A stretch of 51,981 nt of DNA from Colwellia sp. (lineage in GTDB: Bacteria; Pseudomonadota; Gammaproteobacteria; Enterobacterales; Alteromonadaceae), in the NCBI GenBank assembly GCA_026196955.1, contig JAPHTO010000036.1, positions 1-51,981 on the forward strand. Reading direction: 5' to 3'. A program made the translations under genes and the position numbers. Positions 29,832 through 40,283 of the stretch are shown one piece after another; within the stretch, counting starts at the first letter, position 1; each line of letters starts with the position of its first letter. The notes under the pieces were generated by a model, which was not told where the DNA came from, searched no databases, and worked only from the letters and a program-made list of their open reading frames with translations.

Positions 29832-29941
29832 ATGATTTATCCTTTCATTAGGTTGTGTTAACTATACGCAAGTAAGCTTCACAAAAGAGGTTGCGTTATG
29901 TAATTGTACAATTACCATTATTATTTTTATTATAGATAGTT

Positions 29942-30985
29942 TTATTTATTATTGAGTTGTTTTTCTAACTCTTTTACACGCTTAGACAATTTATCTAACT
30001 GCTTCACGCGTGCATTAGTTTTATGCCATTCCTTATTAGGCGTTGCTGGCATTCCTGAAGAATATACGTCAGCAGTGGTAACATTTTTTGTGACCATTGC
30101 CATACCAGTAAACACACAGCCATCAGCAATAGTGATGTGACCATTAATACCCACAAGCCCTGCAATAGTACAATTTTTACCAATAATGGTACTACCAGCA
30201 ATAACACTACAAGCGGCCATCGCTGTATTTTCACCAATAACAACGTTATGAGCTATTTGAATTTGGTTATCGAGGATCACACCATCTTTGATTATGGTAT
30301 CCTCAAGAGCGCCTCGATCGATCGTGGTGCTTGCGCCTATTTCTACTTGATCACCAATAACCACGCTACCTAGCTGAGGTATTTTATGCCACTTATAGTG
30401 CTCACTAACGGGCGCATAGCCAAAGCCATCTGAGCCAATAACAGTATTTGCTTGTATTAGACACCGCTGACCAATACTTACCTCATGGTATATGCTGATA
30501 TTACTCCAAAGCTGAGTCTCGGCACCAATTTTAGCATTTTTGCCAATAAAACAACCAGCCCCAATAGTTACGTTATCACCCAGCTTTACTCCTGATTCAA
30601 TAACAACATTAGCGCCAATATTGACATTTTCTCCTATCTGCACATTATCACTAATTACTGCACTAGGATGCACACCATTAGCTGACTTTGGTGTTTTATC
30701 AAGTAGATTAGCCAACAAGGCATAACCCATATAAGGATTATCCATGACCAATGCAGAGACCTGACATTCAGCAAGTGCCTGAGGTGAAAGAATAACTGCA
30801 CTCGCCTGAGTCGACGTTAACTGAGTGACATATTTGCTATTGGCAAGAAAGGCCACCTGTCCTGACTTAGCAGTTGCAAGTGTCGCTAGACCAGAGATTT
30901 CACAATCTGCTGTACTAGCCTGATTTTTCACGACTAATTCAGCACCGATGTGCTTGGCTATATCTGCCAGAGTATAACAAGTCAT
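29942..30985 (-). CDS. lpxD: UDP-3-O-(3-hydroxyacyl)glucosamine N-acyltransferase
   Basis: LpxD adds the second 3-hydroxyacyl chain, to the amino group, in lipid A synthesis. The 347-residue protein has the N-terminal uridine-binding domain (about 1-100), a left-handed beta helix of hexapeptide repeats (about 105-315), with the catalytic-His region QIAHNVVIGENTA, and a C-terminal coiled helix (VKQLDKLSKRVKELEKQL). It starts 9 bases after the skp stop. Confidence 0.97.
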   Translation of the reverse strand: MTCYTLADIAKHIGAELVVKNQASTADCEISGLATLATAKSGQVAFLANSKYVTQLTSTQASAVILSPQALAECQVSALVMDNPYMGYALLANLLDKTPKSANGVHPSAVISDNVQIGENVNIGANVVIESGVKLGDNVTIGAGCFIGKNAKIGAETQLWSNISIYHEVSIGQRCLIQANTVIGSDGFGYAPVSEHYKWHKIPQLGSVVIGDQVEIGASTTIDRGALEDTIIKDGVILDNQIQIAHNVVIGENTAMAACSVIAGSTIIGKNCTIAGLVGINGHITIADGCVFTGMAMVTKNVTTADVYSSGMPATPNKEWHKTNARVKQLDKLSKRVKELEKQLNNK

Positions 30986-30994
30986 TCTACTAAG

Positions 30995-31513
30995 TTACTT
31001 AAGCTTACTGACTTGTTCTACAACTTTTGAAGTGATGTTGTGATCAGGCTTTGAAAACATCACTGCTTGTTTTGAAAGTACTAGATCATAATCTTCTTTA
31101 GCCGCAATATTATCAACTGCTTGCGTTACTAAAGCGAAAAGTTTATTAGTCTCTTCATTTTTACGTTGGGCAACTTTTTGTTGGAACTCTTTAACTTTGA
31201 CTTGGTAGTCTTGGTATAACTTGGCCATTTTTTCTTGTAATTCTTTTTTCTCTTTTTCACTCATTAAAGAGCCATTACGCTTCATATTTTCATCTTCGAA
31301 AGTTAAATCTTTTTGCAGCTGAGCAATGACTGCTTTTTCATCTTTAAACTCTGTTTCTAACGTTTGCATCAATGCTGCAGACTGAGGAATTTGATTAATA
31401 GCTTCTTGTACGTTTACTACCGCAATTTTTTGTTCAAAAGCCATCGCACTACTTGCTAATAGTAATGATGAAGCCGCAGCAGTGATAGCCATAGATTTAA
31501 TAATTTTTTTCAA
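30995..31513 (-). CDS. skp: Periplasmic chaperone Skp/OmpH
   Basis: Skp holds unfolded outer-membrane proteins in the periplasm and passes them to BamA, encoded just upstream. The 172-residue protein has a clear signal peptide cleaved after SSAMA (residue 25) and a long, charged coiled-coil tentacle (about 55-135, rich in Lys/Glu, with KEKKELQEKMAKLYQDYQ). It ends in a short strand. It is downstream of bamA by 57 bases. Confidence 0.95.
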   Translation of the reverse strand: MKKIIKSMAITAAASSLLLASSAMAFEQKIAVVNVQEAINQIPQSAALMQTLETEFKDEKAVIAQLQKDLTFEDENMKRNGSLMSEKEKKELQEKMAKLYQDYQVKVKEFQQKVAQRKNEETNKLFALVTQAVDNIAAKEDYDLVLSKQAVMFSKPDHNITSKVVEQVSKLK

Positions 31514-31570
31514 TTTTTCGTCCTCTTTTTCTATTATTATTTGTTTCTCTCACTAACATTTAGTAAGCAA

Positions 31571-34045
31571 TTAAAAAGTTTTTCCAATATTAAAGCTAAA
31601 GAAGGCGGTGTCATCATCTTCTTCTTCTTTAATAGTTTTTGCAAAGTTAAATATCATCGGTCCCATAGGGGACAACCATTGAATAGACAAGCCTCCAGAA
31701 GCACGAAAGCGTCCTATATCAGAGTAATCATCAAGTTTAGCCAGCTCTTCGGGTGCTAAGTCTTGATAATCAGCCATATCAAACTCAGTATCCCAAACAT
31801 TACCTACATCAACAAAGAAACTTGTTCTAACACTGTTACTATAACTTTCATCTAAAAATGGCGTTGGTACAATTAATTCAATACCACCAACGGCAATAGC
31901 GTTACCACCAACTGAGCGAGGCGACACTTGAATGTAATCATGATCTGGGCCTAAGCAACAAGCGCCGCCACCAGTCGGGTTAGGTGTACCACCAAGTTGT
32001 GTTGGAAACCTATAAACAGCTCTTGGACCGACCGTATTATTTTCAAAACCACGCAGGGTATCTGAGCCACCCGCACGGAAGTTTTCCCAAAAGGGTAATA
32101 ATTGATCATTACCATTTACATCGCCATAACCATTACCATAACCTAATTGTAATCGAGTTAATACTGTCCAACGTTGATTACGCGTTAATGGGAAATAAAA
32201 TTTTGTATCTAAATTTATTTTAAAATACTGTACATCCGAAGTATTGGGTGTTGTCATTTTAAAGGAAAGACTTTGTTGTGACCCAGCTGTAGGAAATGTA
32301 CCACGATTCAAAGTAGACCTTGAAATACTGGCACTCACATCATAATTTCTAAATGGTGTAAGTGTTCCTGGATTGTTAGGATCTGAATGCAAATCATAAA
32401 AAGTCTGAATTTGCTCATAAGTCTCTAACGAGGTAATTTCATTGTGTTTAAAGCCAACACCGAACCCTAAACGAATATATTCATTGATAGGAAAGCCCCA
32501 ATTAAGCCCTACGCCATAAGTTTTATTGTTGTAATCTTCTAGGTTAGCACTACCAGCATCAAACGCTTGATAAAAAATTTGCCCGCCAAGAGATACTCCA
32601 TCAACAGTAAAATAAGGATCCGTATAAGAAACACTGGCACTTTTTGAGTAAGTATTTGTATTAATACTAAAGCCAAGACGATTACCTGTACCTAAAAAGT
32701 TATTTTGTTGTATGCCTGCGTTTAGACTTAAGTTAGTTGAATCACCATAACCAACACCCGCGGTGAATGAGCCAGATGCTTGCTCTTTAACTGTAAAGTC
32801 AACATCAACTAAATCTTCTTCACCTGAAATTTGTTTGGTTTCAAATTCAACCGTTTCCATATAAGGTAATCGAGATAAACGTGCTTTTGAATGTTCAACT
32901 AAACTATTCGATAGCCAAGCTCCTTCCATTTGTCGCATTTCACGACGCAATACTCTATCAGCCGTAACGTTATTGCCACTAAAATTAACCTTATTAACAT
33001 ATATGCGTTTACCAGGATCTATCGAAATAGAAAGTTTCACCGTATGATCGTCATCATTAATATCAGGGATTGTGGTAACTTTCGGGTAAGCATAACCAAA
33101 GCGGCCTAAAAATTTACTGATAACCTCTTCTGTATAGGTAACCTCTGCGCCGTTATAAAGGCTATCAACTTGCAGTGGATTTATTGCACGAATTGTTTTA
33201 TCAAAACCAGCCATATCACCAATAAAATCAACTTCAGATATTGTATAGGTTTCGCCTTCAGTAACATTTAAAGCGATGTAAACAGACTGCTTATCAGGCG
33301 TCATAGAGACTTGAGTTGAATCCACTTTAAAGCGTAGGTAACCACGGTCTAAATAGTAACTATTAATAGTTTCCATATCACCTTGTAGGGTTTGCTTTTG
33401 ATACCTATCTTGCGACATAAAGTCCCACCAAGGAGAATCAAAAGTTAATTCAATTTTATCGAGCACTTGAGCATCAGTAAAAACTTCATTGCCGATAATA
33501 TTAATTTGTTTAATCGCAGCAGCATCACCCTCAGTGAACTTAAACTCTAAGTTCACTCTATTACGAGGTAAATGAGTTATGGTTGTCGTAACATCAGCAT
33601 TATATTTACCAACACTGTGATAAAAATCTTCCAACCCCATCTCAATACCTGAAATAACAGTGCGATCTAAAGTTTCACCTACGCGAATATTACTACCGTC
33701 TAGGCTTTCAGTGAGCTGTTCATCTTTTAAGTCACTATTACCCTCGAAAGTAATTTCACTGATCGTTTCGCGCTCTCTGACGCGATAGATTATTCTATTG
33801 CCATCACGATAGACACGAATATCATTAAAGTGACCTGACTTATACAAGGCTTTAATAGATTGAGAAATTCTAAATTGGTTTAATTTATCACCAACATTAA
33901 ATGGAATATGTGTTAATGCGGCACCTAAAGCAACACGTTGTAAACCCTTTACTTCGATATCTTCAACCTGAAACTCTTCGGCTGCTTGTGCTGTTGTACC
34001 TAAAGCACCTAATAATAAGGCAAAGGCTATTTTTTTAATTATCAT
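31571..34045 (-). CDS. bamA: Outer membrane protein assembly factor BamA
   Basis: BamA is the essential Omp85 protein that inserts beta-barrel proteins. The 824-residue precursor has a signal peptide ending at AQA or AQAA (residues 19-22), five POTRA domains (about 23-425) and a 16-strand barrel ending in the C-terminal aromatic signal (FFSFNIGKTF). The conserved loop-6 motif is present as DTLRGF. Loop 6 contains a vicinal Cys pair (GGGACCLGPD); E. coli has two spaced cysteines there that form a disulfide. It sits between rseP and skp, as usual. Confidence 0.96.
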   Translation of the reverse strand: MIIKKIAFALLLGALGTTAQAAEEFQVEDIEVKGLQRVALGAALTHIPFNVGDKLNQFRISQSIKALYKSGHFNDIRVYRDGNRIIYRVRERETISEITFEGNSDLKDEQLTESLDGSNIRVGETLDRTVISGIEMGLEDFYHSVGKYNADVTTTITHLPRNRVNLEFKFTEGDAAAIKQINIIGNEVFTDAQVLDKIELTFDSPWWDFMSQDRYQKQTLQGDMETINSYYLDRGYLRFKVDSTQVSMTPDKQSVYIALNVTEGETYTISEVDFIGDMAGFDKTIRAINPLQVDSLYNGAEVTYTEEVISKFLGRFGYAYPKVTTIPDINDDDHTVKLSISIDPGKRIYVNKVNFSGNNVTADRVLRREMRQMEGAWLSNSLVEHSKARLSRLPYMETVEFETKQISGEEDLVDVDFTVKEQASGSFTAGVGYGDSTNLSLNAGIQQNNFLGTGNRLGFSINTNTYSKSASVSYTDPYFTVDGVSLGGQIFYQAFDAGSANLEDYNNKTYGVGLNWGFPINEYIRLGFGVGFKHNEITSLETYEQIQTFYDLHSDPNNPGTLTPFRNYDVSASISRSTLNRGTFPTAGSQQSLSFKMTTPNTSDVQYFKINLDTKFYFPLTRNQRWTVLTRLQLGYGNGYGDVNGNDQLLPFWENFRAGGSDTLRGFENNTVGPRAVYRFPTQLGGTPNPTGGGACCLGPDHDYIQVSPRSVGGNAIAVGGIELIVPTPFLDESYSNSVRTSFFVDVGNVWDTEFDMADYQDLAPEELAKLDDYSDIGRFRASGGLSIQWLSPMGPMIFNFAKTIKEEEDDDTAFFSFNIGKTF

Positions 34046-34170
34046 AAATATTTACTTTGTTACTTCTTTTATTACTGTAAAATTTTAATGTGCTAATTTC
34101 GCCATGATTTTATAGGCTACCCTATCATCTAACTTAAGCTGCTTTCCTGTCAAAAGCTGTTTACGCTTAT

Positions 34171-35532
34171 TTACCCTAATACCCGAGTAAAATCATTAAA
34201 CAAGGCAATACTCATTAACGCTAATAAAGCGAGTGCTCCAAACTTAAATCCAGCCTCTTGAATATTTTCAGGTACAGGCTTTCCTGTTAAAAGCTCTATA
34301 AGATAATAGAGTAAGTGCCCGCCATCAAGTACTGGAAGTGGTAAAAGGTTAATTATTCCTAAATTAATACTTATTAAGGCTAAAAAGCCTAAAAAGTAAA
34401 CAAAACCATAACCTGCACTATCCCCTGCTCCTTGAGCAATAGCAATTGGGCCACTTAAATTTTTCACCGAAACATCACCAGTAATTAATTTACCGATCAT
34501 ATCGAAACTTAGTACCACCAAATTCCATGTTCGGACAAAGCTCTCTTTCAACGCCGAAATAAATCCATAAGATAGCTCAATCTTGTATTCGTTCGGCCAA
34601 TCATCAGCCTTAGGAGAAACGCCAAGGTAACCAACAAGTTTACCCTGACTCTCTAGACCCTTCGGCGTTATTAATAAGTGTTCTTGCTTTCCTGAACGCT
34701 CAATTATCAGTGAAACTTCTTGGTCAGCAAAGTCTTTAATTTTTTTAGAAAAATCAAGCCAACCTTGTGCCAGTGCTTGATCATTTAAGGCCATAAGCGT
34801 GTCACCTACTTGCAAACCTGCTTTTTCTGCAGGACTATCAGGCGCAACTACCGCAATTTCATTATGTACCTTAGGTCTAAACGGTGTAATGCCTAAACTT
34901 GTCAACGCTGACTCTTTCTCAGGAGCATACTGCCAGCCTTCAGTATTTAAAATATGAGTGCTTACATATTGGCTATCAGCAGACTTTGTTTTTAATACAA
35001 TGCTGTCACTACCAATTTCACCGACTAGCGCTAAATTAACATCTTGCCAATCTCGTGTTTTTTTTCCTGCAACCTCAACAATTTCAACATTATTAGGTAC
35101 TTGAGCTGTAGCAACAATCGAATTCGATATGATATCACCAATAACGGGTTTAATACTCGGCACACCGATTAGAAACATTAAATAAAAGGCAAAAATTGCA
35201 AAGGCAAAATTAGCAAAAGGCCCCGCAGCTATAATAGCAATACGTTGATAAACCGACTTAGCGTTAAAAGTTTTATGCTTATCATGCTCTGCAACTTCAT
35301 CAACACGCTCATCAAGCATTTTGACATAACCGCCCAACGGGATCATTGCAACGACATACTCGGTGCCATCATCTGCTGTTTTGCGCCATAAAGCTTTACC
35401 AAAACCAACCGAAAATCGCTCGACTTTAACACCGTTTTTACGTGCTACCCAAAAATGACCATATTCATGCACGGTCACTAAAATGCCTAGTGCAATAACA
35501 AATGAAGCCAAATTCCAAATAAAATCAAACAT
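34171..35532 (-). CDS. rseP: Site-2 zinc metalloprotease RseP
   Basis: RseP cuts the anti-sigma factor RseA within the membrane, after DegS, and releases sigma E in envelope stress. The 453-residue protein has the zinc site HEYGH (H22, E23, H26) in the first membrane helix, two central PDZ domains (about 125-310, with PDSPAEKAGLQVGD) and the third ligand motif NLLPLPVLDGGHLLYY. Its start overlaps the dxr stop by one base (TAATG). Confidence 0.96.
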   Translation of the reverse strand: MFDFIWNLASFVIALGILVTVHEYGHFWVARKNGVKVERFSVGFGKALWRKTADDGTEYVVAMIPLGGYVKMLDERVDEVAEHDKHKTFNAKSVYQRIAIIAAGPFANFAFAIFAFYLMFLIGVPSIKPVIGDIISNSIVATAQVPNNVEIVEVAGKKTRDWQDVNLALVGEIGSDSIVLKTKSADSQYVSTHILNTEGWQYAPEKESALTSLGITPFRPKVHNEIAVVAPDSPAEKAGLQVGDTLMALNDQALAQGWLDFSKKIKDFADQEVSLIIERSGKQEHLLITPKGLESQGKLVGYLGVSPKADDWPNEYKIELSYGFISALKESFVRTWNLVVLSFDMIGKLITGDVSVKNLSGPIAIAQGAGDSAGYGFVYFLGFLALISINLGIINLLPLPVLDGGHLLYYLIELLTGKPVPENIQEAGFKFGALALLALMSIALFNDFTRVLG

Positions 35533-36800
35533 TATACTTCTAGATCCTTAGTATCAACTGGCGCATTTTGTGTAATGAAATTTGCTAACACTAAACGTGC
35601 AAATTCTCTAGCGCGCTTATCTAAGGAAATAACCTCATTTAAATTACCTACCTGTTCTGAGACAAATTTATTCACAGAAGTTTCATTTATTTTGTAAATA
35701 TCGGTAAATTTAATGGTTTTGTCTAAAAAAGCAGCAACAGCAATTTCATTAGCGGCATTGAGTGCGGTACAAGCTGCTTGTCCCATTTTGCAAGCATCAA
35801 TGGCCAGTTTTAAATTAGGGTATTTTTTATAATCAACCGCTTGAAAATCAAAAGACGCCGTAGTAAAAAAGTCTAACGGCGCTACGCCTGACGTTATACG
35901 TTCAGGGTATGCTAATGCATGAGCGATAGGGGTTCGCATATCTGGATTACCCATTTGCGCAATAACAGAGCCGTCCTGGTATTGCACCATGGAATGTATA
36001 GTACTCTGGGGATGCAGTATCACTTGGATATCCTCAGGGTCAACATTAAAAAGCCATTTAGCTTCAATAAACTCCAACCCTTTATTCATCATGGTGGCTG
36101 AGTCTACCGAAATTTTTCGTCCCATATCCCAATTAGGGTGAGCACAAGCTTGCTCGGGCGTTACTTGCTCAAGCTCACTTTGTTGCCAAGTTCTAAACGG
36201 GCCACCTGAGCCTGTTAATAATATTTTACTGATACCATTTTCAGCTAATTGACATTGGCCGACACGTTGCTGCTCTTGCCATGGCAAGCTTTGAAAAATG
36301 GCGTTATGCTCGCTATCTATGGGTAATAACTCAGCTTTAGACTTTTTCATTGCATCAATAAAAATTGCCCCAGAGGTCACCAATGCCTCTTTATTAGCAA
36401 GTAGCACACGTTTTCCTGCCCTTACTGCTGCTAATGTTGGCATTAAACCAGCTGCACCAACGATAGCCGCCATAACCGTATCAACTTCAGGCGACTCCAC
36501 TAATTCAACCAAGGCATCCGCGCCCGATTTTACTTCAATGTGCTCAAGCTGTTCGTTCGCTAGCTTGGTGATTAACTGCTGAGCATGGAGTTTAGAAACT
36601 AATACAACCGTTTGAGGTGTAAATTCAAGGCACTGCTGAAATATTTTATCCACACTTGCATGCGCAGATAAACTTACGATTTGATATTTTTCAGGATGTA
36701 AACGCACAACATCTAAAGTACTTTCTCCAATAGATCCCGTAGAGCCCAAAATAGATAATTGACGTTTAGCTTTGCTTATAGTTACATTATTGTCGGACAC
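35532..36800 (-). CDS. dxr: 1-deoxy-D-xylulose 5-phosphate reductoisomerase
   Basis: Dxr makes 2-C-methyl-D-erythritol 4-phosphate with NADPH, the committed step of the MEP isoprenoid pathway, which supplies UppS in the same operon. It has the NADPH motif ILGSTGSIG, the KEALVTSG motif, the metal and substrate loop LLPIDSEHNAIFQSL and GGPFR. I choose the GTG at 36800 (422 residues): the ribosome binding site GGTAGG overlaps the cdsA stop. A longer frame begins with TTG at 36830 inside cdsA and lacks support. Confidence 0.94.
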   Translation of the reverse strand: MSDNNVTISKAKRQLSILGSTGSIGESTLDVVRLHPEKYQIVSLSAHASVDKIFQQCLEFTPQTVVLVSKLHAQQLITKLANEQLEHIEVKSGADALVELVESPEVDTVMAAIVGAAGLMPTLAAVRAGKRVLLANKEALVTSGAIFIDAMKKSKAELLPIDSEHNAIFQSLPWQEQQRVGQCQLAENGISKILLTGSGGPFRTWQQSELEQVTPEQACAHPNWDMGRKISVDSATMMNKGLEFIEAKWLFNVDPEDIQVILHPQSTIHSMVQYQDGSVIAQMGNPDMRTPIAHALAYPERITSGVAPLDFFTTASFDFQAVDYKKYPNLKLAIDACKMGQAACTALNAANEIAVAAFLDKTIKFTDIYKINETSVNKFVSEQVGNLNEVISLDKRAREFARLVLANFITQNAPVDTKDLEV

Positions 36801-36805
36801 TTTAC

Positions 36806-37672
36806 CTACCAACCAAATAATACATAGCAAAGAGCAAAAATAGGCGCTGTCGCAGTTAAGCTGTCAATTCTATCTAAAATACCGCCATGTCCAGGCAAAA
36901 TAGAACCGCTATCTTTAACACCGGCTTGGCGTTTGAACATACTTTCATTGAGGTCGCCAAGTACAGATACCGTAGTAATTAACACTGTCACTAATAGTAC
37001 CGTAGTGACTTGGCCACTAGTCCAATTAAGTTGATAGGCTGCAACGGCAATAAGGATACAAGCTGAAATAATGCCTCCTAAGAAGCCTTCTATCGTTTTT
37101 CCTGGGCTAACATTGGGCATAAGCTTATGTTTGCCAAAAGCTTTCCCGACAAAATAAGCCCCAACATCAGCGCTCCACACCATTAAAAATAAAAACATTA
37201 ACAATTGAGCACCATGGTAAGGGTCTTCACCATAGCTATTGCTACGAATAACTACAAAAGCTAGCCAAGTTGGTACTAATGTTAGCCAGCCAAATACCCC
37301 ACGAATTGAGCGGTGACTTGACCAAAAATTGCTGTATTTAGGATAAGCGAACATTAGCACAGCGGCAACCATCCACCAAGCAACTGAAAGCCAAAGTAAA
37401 ATCATGGCATAATCATGCAATTGCTTAGCTGCTAACCACATGTTTTCAGGTGACAAAATAAGCCAAACAAGCGCAATCAAAACACTAGTTATAATAACAA
37501 AAATGCTGCGGCGCGTTTTGGTAGCAAAGCCCATAAGTGGCCCCCACTCCCATGCGCCAATAGCAATAATGGCCAATAATAGAGCGGCAAAGTAGTTTAA
37601 AGGCAAATAAAAAATTGCCGAAATAGCTGCTGGCGCTAAGATTAATGCGGTAATTACTCGTTGTTTTAGCAA
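36806..37672 (-). CDS. cdsA: Phosphatidate cytidylyltransferase
   Basis: CdsA makes CDP-diacylglycerol from phosphatidate and CTP, the precursor of all phospholipids. The 288-residue protein is very hydrophobic, with about eight helices, and carries the family signature near the C-terminus, SMFKRQAGVKDSGSILPGHGGILDRIDSL. It stands between uppS and dxr, with dxr only 5 bases away. Confidence 0.96.
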   Translation of the reverse strand: MLKQRVITALILAPAAISAIFYLPLNYFAALLLAIIAIGAWEWGPLMGFATKTRRSIFVIITSVLIALVWLILSPENMWLAAKQLHDYAMILLWLSVAWWMVAAVLMFAYPKYSNFWSSHRSIRGVFGWLTLVPTWLAFVVIRSNSYGEDPYHGAQLLMFLFLMVWSADVGAYFVGKAFGKHKLMPNVSPGKTIEGFLGGIISACILIAVAAYQLNWTSGQVTTVLLVTVLITTVSVLGDLNESMFKRQAGVKDSGSILPGHGGILDRIDSLTATAPIFALCYVLFGW

Positions 37673-37793
37673 GTTGTTTCCTTTTATTGTAATTGTAAGT
37701 TTTAAGCGGCAAGTTTTAAGTTATAGTTTGTTTTAACGCTCGCTTATCTACTCATCTTTTTTTATTGTGAAGCTTTTAACTTGCCTCTTTACA

Positions 37794-38546
37794 TTATTTA
37801 TTTGCGATCTGCTCGCCTGTTTTACCAAAACGTCGCTCTCGCTGATCAAAAGTATTTATCGCCTGTTCAAATTCACTCTCATTAAAGTCTGGCCATAACA
37901 CTTCAGTAAAATAAAACTCTGCATAAGCTGCTTGCCATAATAAGAAGTTGCTGATGCGAAAATCACCACCTGTTCGGATCAATAAATCTAAAGGAGGTAA
38001 TTGAGCTAAACAGGTATGCTCATGCAGTGAGTTTTCATTCACATCATCAAGTGCAAGTTCATTATTTTTTACTTGATTAGCTAACGTTTTAGCTGCGTTA
38101 GCAATATCCCATCGACCGCCATAATTTGCCGCAATCGACAACACCAAGCCAGTATTTTCTGACGTAAGCTGCTCTGATTTAGCAATACTTTTTTGCAGTT
38201 TCTCTGAAAAGCGACTTAAGTCTCCTATCACTTGAAAACGAATATTATTTTTATGCAAGCGTTTAACTTCTTTGGTTAACACATACATAAACAAATCCAT
38301 CAATACGCTGACTTCTTGCTCTGGGCGTTGCCAATTTTCGCTGCTAAAAGCAAATAAAGTCAGTGCTTCAACGCCTGACTTGCGTGCGCCTTTTACCACG
38401 GCTCGTACAGAATCAACGCCTGCTTTATGGCCAGTAACTCGGCTTTTTCCTTGTGCTTGTGCCCAACGGCCATTACCATCCATAATGATAGCAACGTGCT
38501 TAGGAATATTCTTGTCGTCACACTCAGGTGTAGTGCTAGTTGTCAC
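37794..38546 (-). CDS. uppS: Undecaprenyl diphosphate synthase
   Basis: UppS is a cis-prenyltransferase that makes the C55 carrier lipid for peptidoglycan and O-antigen. The 250-residue protein has [13 protein letters not shown] with catalytic D23, the GHKAG motif, and the late [26 protein letters not shown] that binds the diphosphate. It follows frr by about 85 bases and is followed by cdsA after about 120 bases. Confidence 0.96.
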   Translation of the reverse strand: MTTSTTPECDDKNIPKHVAIIMDGNGRWAQAQGKSRVTGHKAGVDSVRAVVKGARKSGVEALTLFAFSSENWQRPEQEVSVLMDLFMYVLTKEVKRLHKNNIRFQVIGDLSRFSEKLQKSIAKSEQLTSENTGLVLSIAANYGGRWDIANAAKTLANQVKNNELALDDVNENSLHEHTCLAQLPPLDLLIRTGGDFRISNFLLWQAAYAEFYFTEVLWPDFNESEFEQAINTFDQRERRFGKTGEQIANK

Positions 38547-38631
38547 TAGTCGCCCTTTTATTCACATAAACAGATAGACAAAAACGCCAGCGGGTAACAA
38601 TAACCCAAACTGGCGTTCATACAAGAAATCT

Positions 38632-39189
38632 TTAGATTTCCATTAATTCAGCTTCTTTTTTTACTAATAACTCATCTACTTGTTTAACATAAGTGTCAGT
38701 TACTTTTTGAATACCCTCTTCCGCTTGATGATGCTCATCTTCACTGATTTCTTTTTCTTTTAATAAACTTTTAAAGTCTGAGTTAGCATCGCGGCGAATA
38801 TTACGGATGGCAATTTTACCACCTTCGGCTTCACCACGAACCACTTTAACAAGATCTTTACGACGCTCTTCTGTTAAAGGTGGTAATGGAATACGGATCA
38901 ATGTGCCGTTTGATTGCGGGTTTAAACCAAGATCTGATTTCATAATCGCTTTTTCTACTGCTGCAATCATTCCCTTATCAAAAACGGTAATTGAAAGGTT
39001 ACGTGCATCAGGTACTGAAATATTACCTACTTGGTTTAAAGGCGTTTCCATACCATAGTAGTCAACGCTAATGTTATCTAACAATGACGCGTGAGCACGC
39101 CCTGTTCTTACTTTATTAAGGCTACTTTTTAATGATTCAATACTTTTTGCCATACGCTCTTGCGCGTCTTGAGTAATTTCATCTATCAC
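38632..39189 (-). CDS. frr: Ribosome recycling factor
   Basis: RRF splits post-termination ribosomes together with EF-G. The 185-residue protein has the standard length and the three-helix-bundle/beta-sandwich sequence, with [34 protein letters not shown] and IRRDAN motifs. It lies between pyrH and uppS. Confidence 0.97.
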   Translation of the reverse strand: MIDEITQDAQERMAKSIESLKSSLNKVRTGRAHASLLDNISVDYYGMETPLNQVGNISVPDARNLSITVFDKGMIAAVEKAIMKSDLGLNPQSNGTLIRIPLPPLTEERRKDLVKVVRGEAEGGKIAIRNIRRDANSDFKSLLKEKEISEDEHHQAEEGIQKVTDTYVKQVDELLVKKEAELMEI

Positions 39190-39254
39190 AGTGTTTCTTC
39201 CTACAATAATTTAAATAATATCTATTTTAATAACTTTCAAAATAATGCTAACTG

Positions 39255-39980
39255 CTATTTTGTTATGACTGTACCTTCTGGCTGCCCCATAATAACGGCT
39301 TTAAGTGCACCAGGCTTATTCATATTAAAAACGCGAATAGGCATGTTGTGATCACGTGCCAGTGTAAATGCCGCTAAATCCATCACTTTCAATTCTTTAT
39401 CTAGCACTTCATCAAATGTTAATTCGCTATAAAGTTCTGCTTCAGGATTTTTTACCGGATCTTCTGAGTAGATTCCGTCCACTTTAGTTGCTTTCAATAC
39501 AGCATCCGCTTCAATTTCAATACCACGTAAGCAAGCAGCAGAGTCTGTCGTGAAAAATGGGTTGCCTGTTCCTGCAGAGAATATCACCACACGGCCAGAT
39601 TTTAATAAACTTATCGCATTGGCCCAATTATAACGTTCACAAACACCCGCCAAATCAATCGCTGACATCAAGCGTGTATTAACAAAAGCACGGTGTAGTG
39701 CATCACGCATTGCTAAGCCGTTCATTACTGTTGCTAACATACCCATTTGATCACCAACAACGCGATTCATGCCGGCTTCAGCAAGGCCTGCACCGCGAAA
39801 CAAGTTACCACCACCGATAACCAAGCCAACTTGGATATCCATTTCAACTAATTCTTTAATTTCTTGTGCCATGCGATCAAGGATTTTCGGGTCAATACCA
39901 AAGCCTTCCTCCCCCATAAGCGCTTCACCGCTTAACTTTAGAAGAATACGACGATATGTTGGTTTTGGATTGGTACTCAT
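39255..39980 (-). CDS. pyrH: UMP kinase
   Basis: PyrH phosphorylates UMP to UDP in the cytoplasm. The 241-residue protein has the amino-acid-kinase motifs [30 protein letters not shown] and [18 protein letters not shown]. It is separated from tsf by about 300 bases with a terminator, so it probably has its own promoter, as in E. coli. Confidence 0.97.
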   Translation of the reverse strand: MSTNPKPTYRRILLKLSGEALMGEEGFGIDPKILDRMAQEIKELVEMDIQVGLVIGGGNLFRGAGLAEAGMNRVVGDQMGMLATVMNGLAMRDALHRAFVNTRLMSAIDLAGVCERYNWANAISLLKSGRVVIFSAGTGNPFFTTDSAACLRGIEIEADAVLKATKVDGIYSEDPVKNPEAELYSELTFDEVLDKELKVMDLAAFTLARDHNMPIRVFNMNKPGALKAVIMGQPEGTVITK

Positions 39981-40283
39981 AAGACGAAATTTCCTATTTG
40001 GCTCGCTAAAAAAAGGCTAGGGTCAAAGACCGCGGATATTTTAGTACGTTTAAGCTATCCAAGAAAGCCTAAACTGAAAAAAGTCGCTGTTATTATGCGA
40101 TTTAAATGTAAAGCATGAAAAAAGTGCATAAAAAAACGCCTACCTAGGTAGACGTTTTAATGTAATTCAAACTAGTTGGGCAAATAACAAAGCGCTTGAG
40201 CTTTTTTATCTTGGCCGCATATGACTATATATAACTAAGTAAAAAAGCGAATGCAATGATGTTATTTGTTCAAATAGGAAGAA
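39981..40283. other. tsf-pyrH intergenic region
   Basis: The 303 bases hold the rpsB-tsf terminator (40130-40157) and, nearer to pyrH, the presumed pyrH promoter; on the minus strand a -10-like TAAAAT lies near 40040. No small gene is seen. Confidence 0.6.
40130..40157 (-). terminator. Rho-independent terminator after rpsB-tsf
   Basis: The stem AAAACG-C-CTAC pairs with GTAG-A-CGTTTT around the tetraloop CTAG (one internal mismatch), followed on the minus strand by a T-run (40130-40136). It lies about 125 bases past the tsf stop. Confidence 0.75.
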
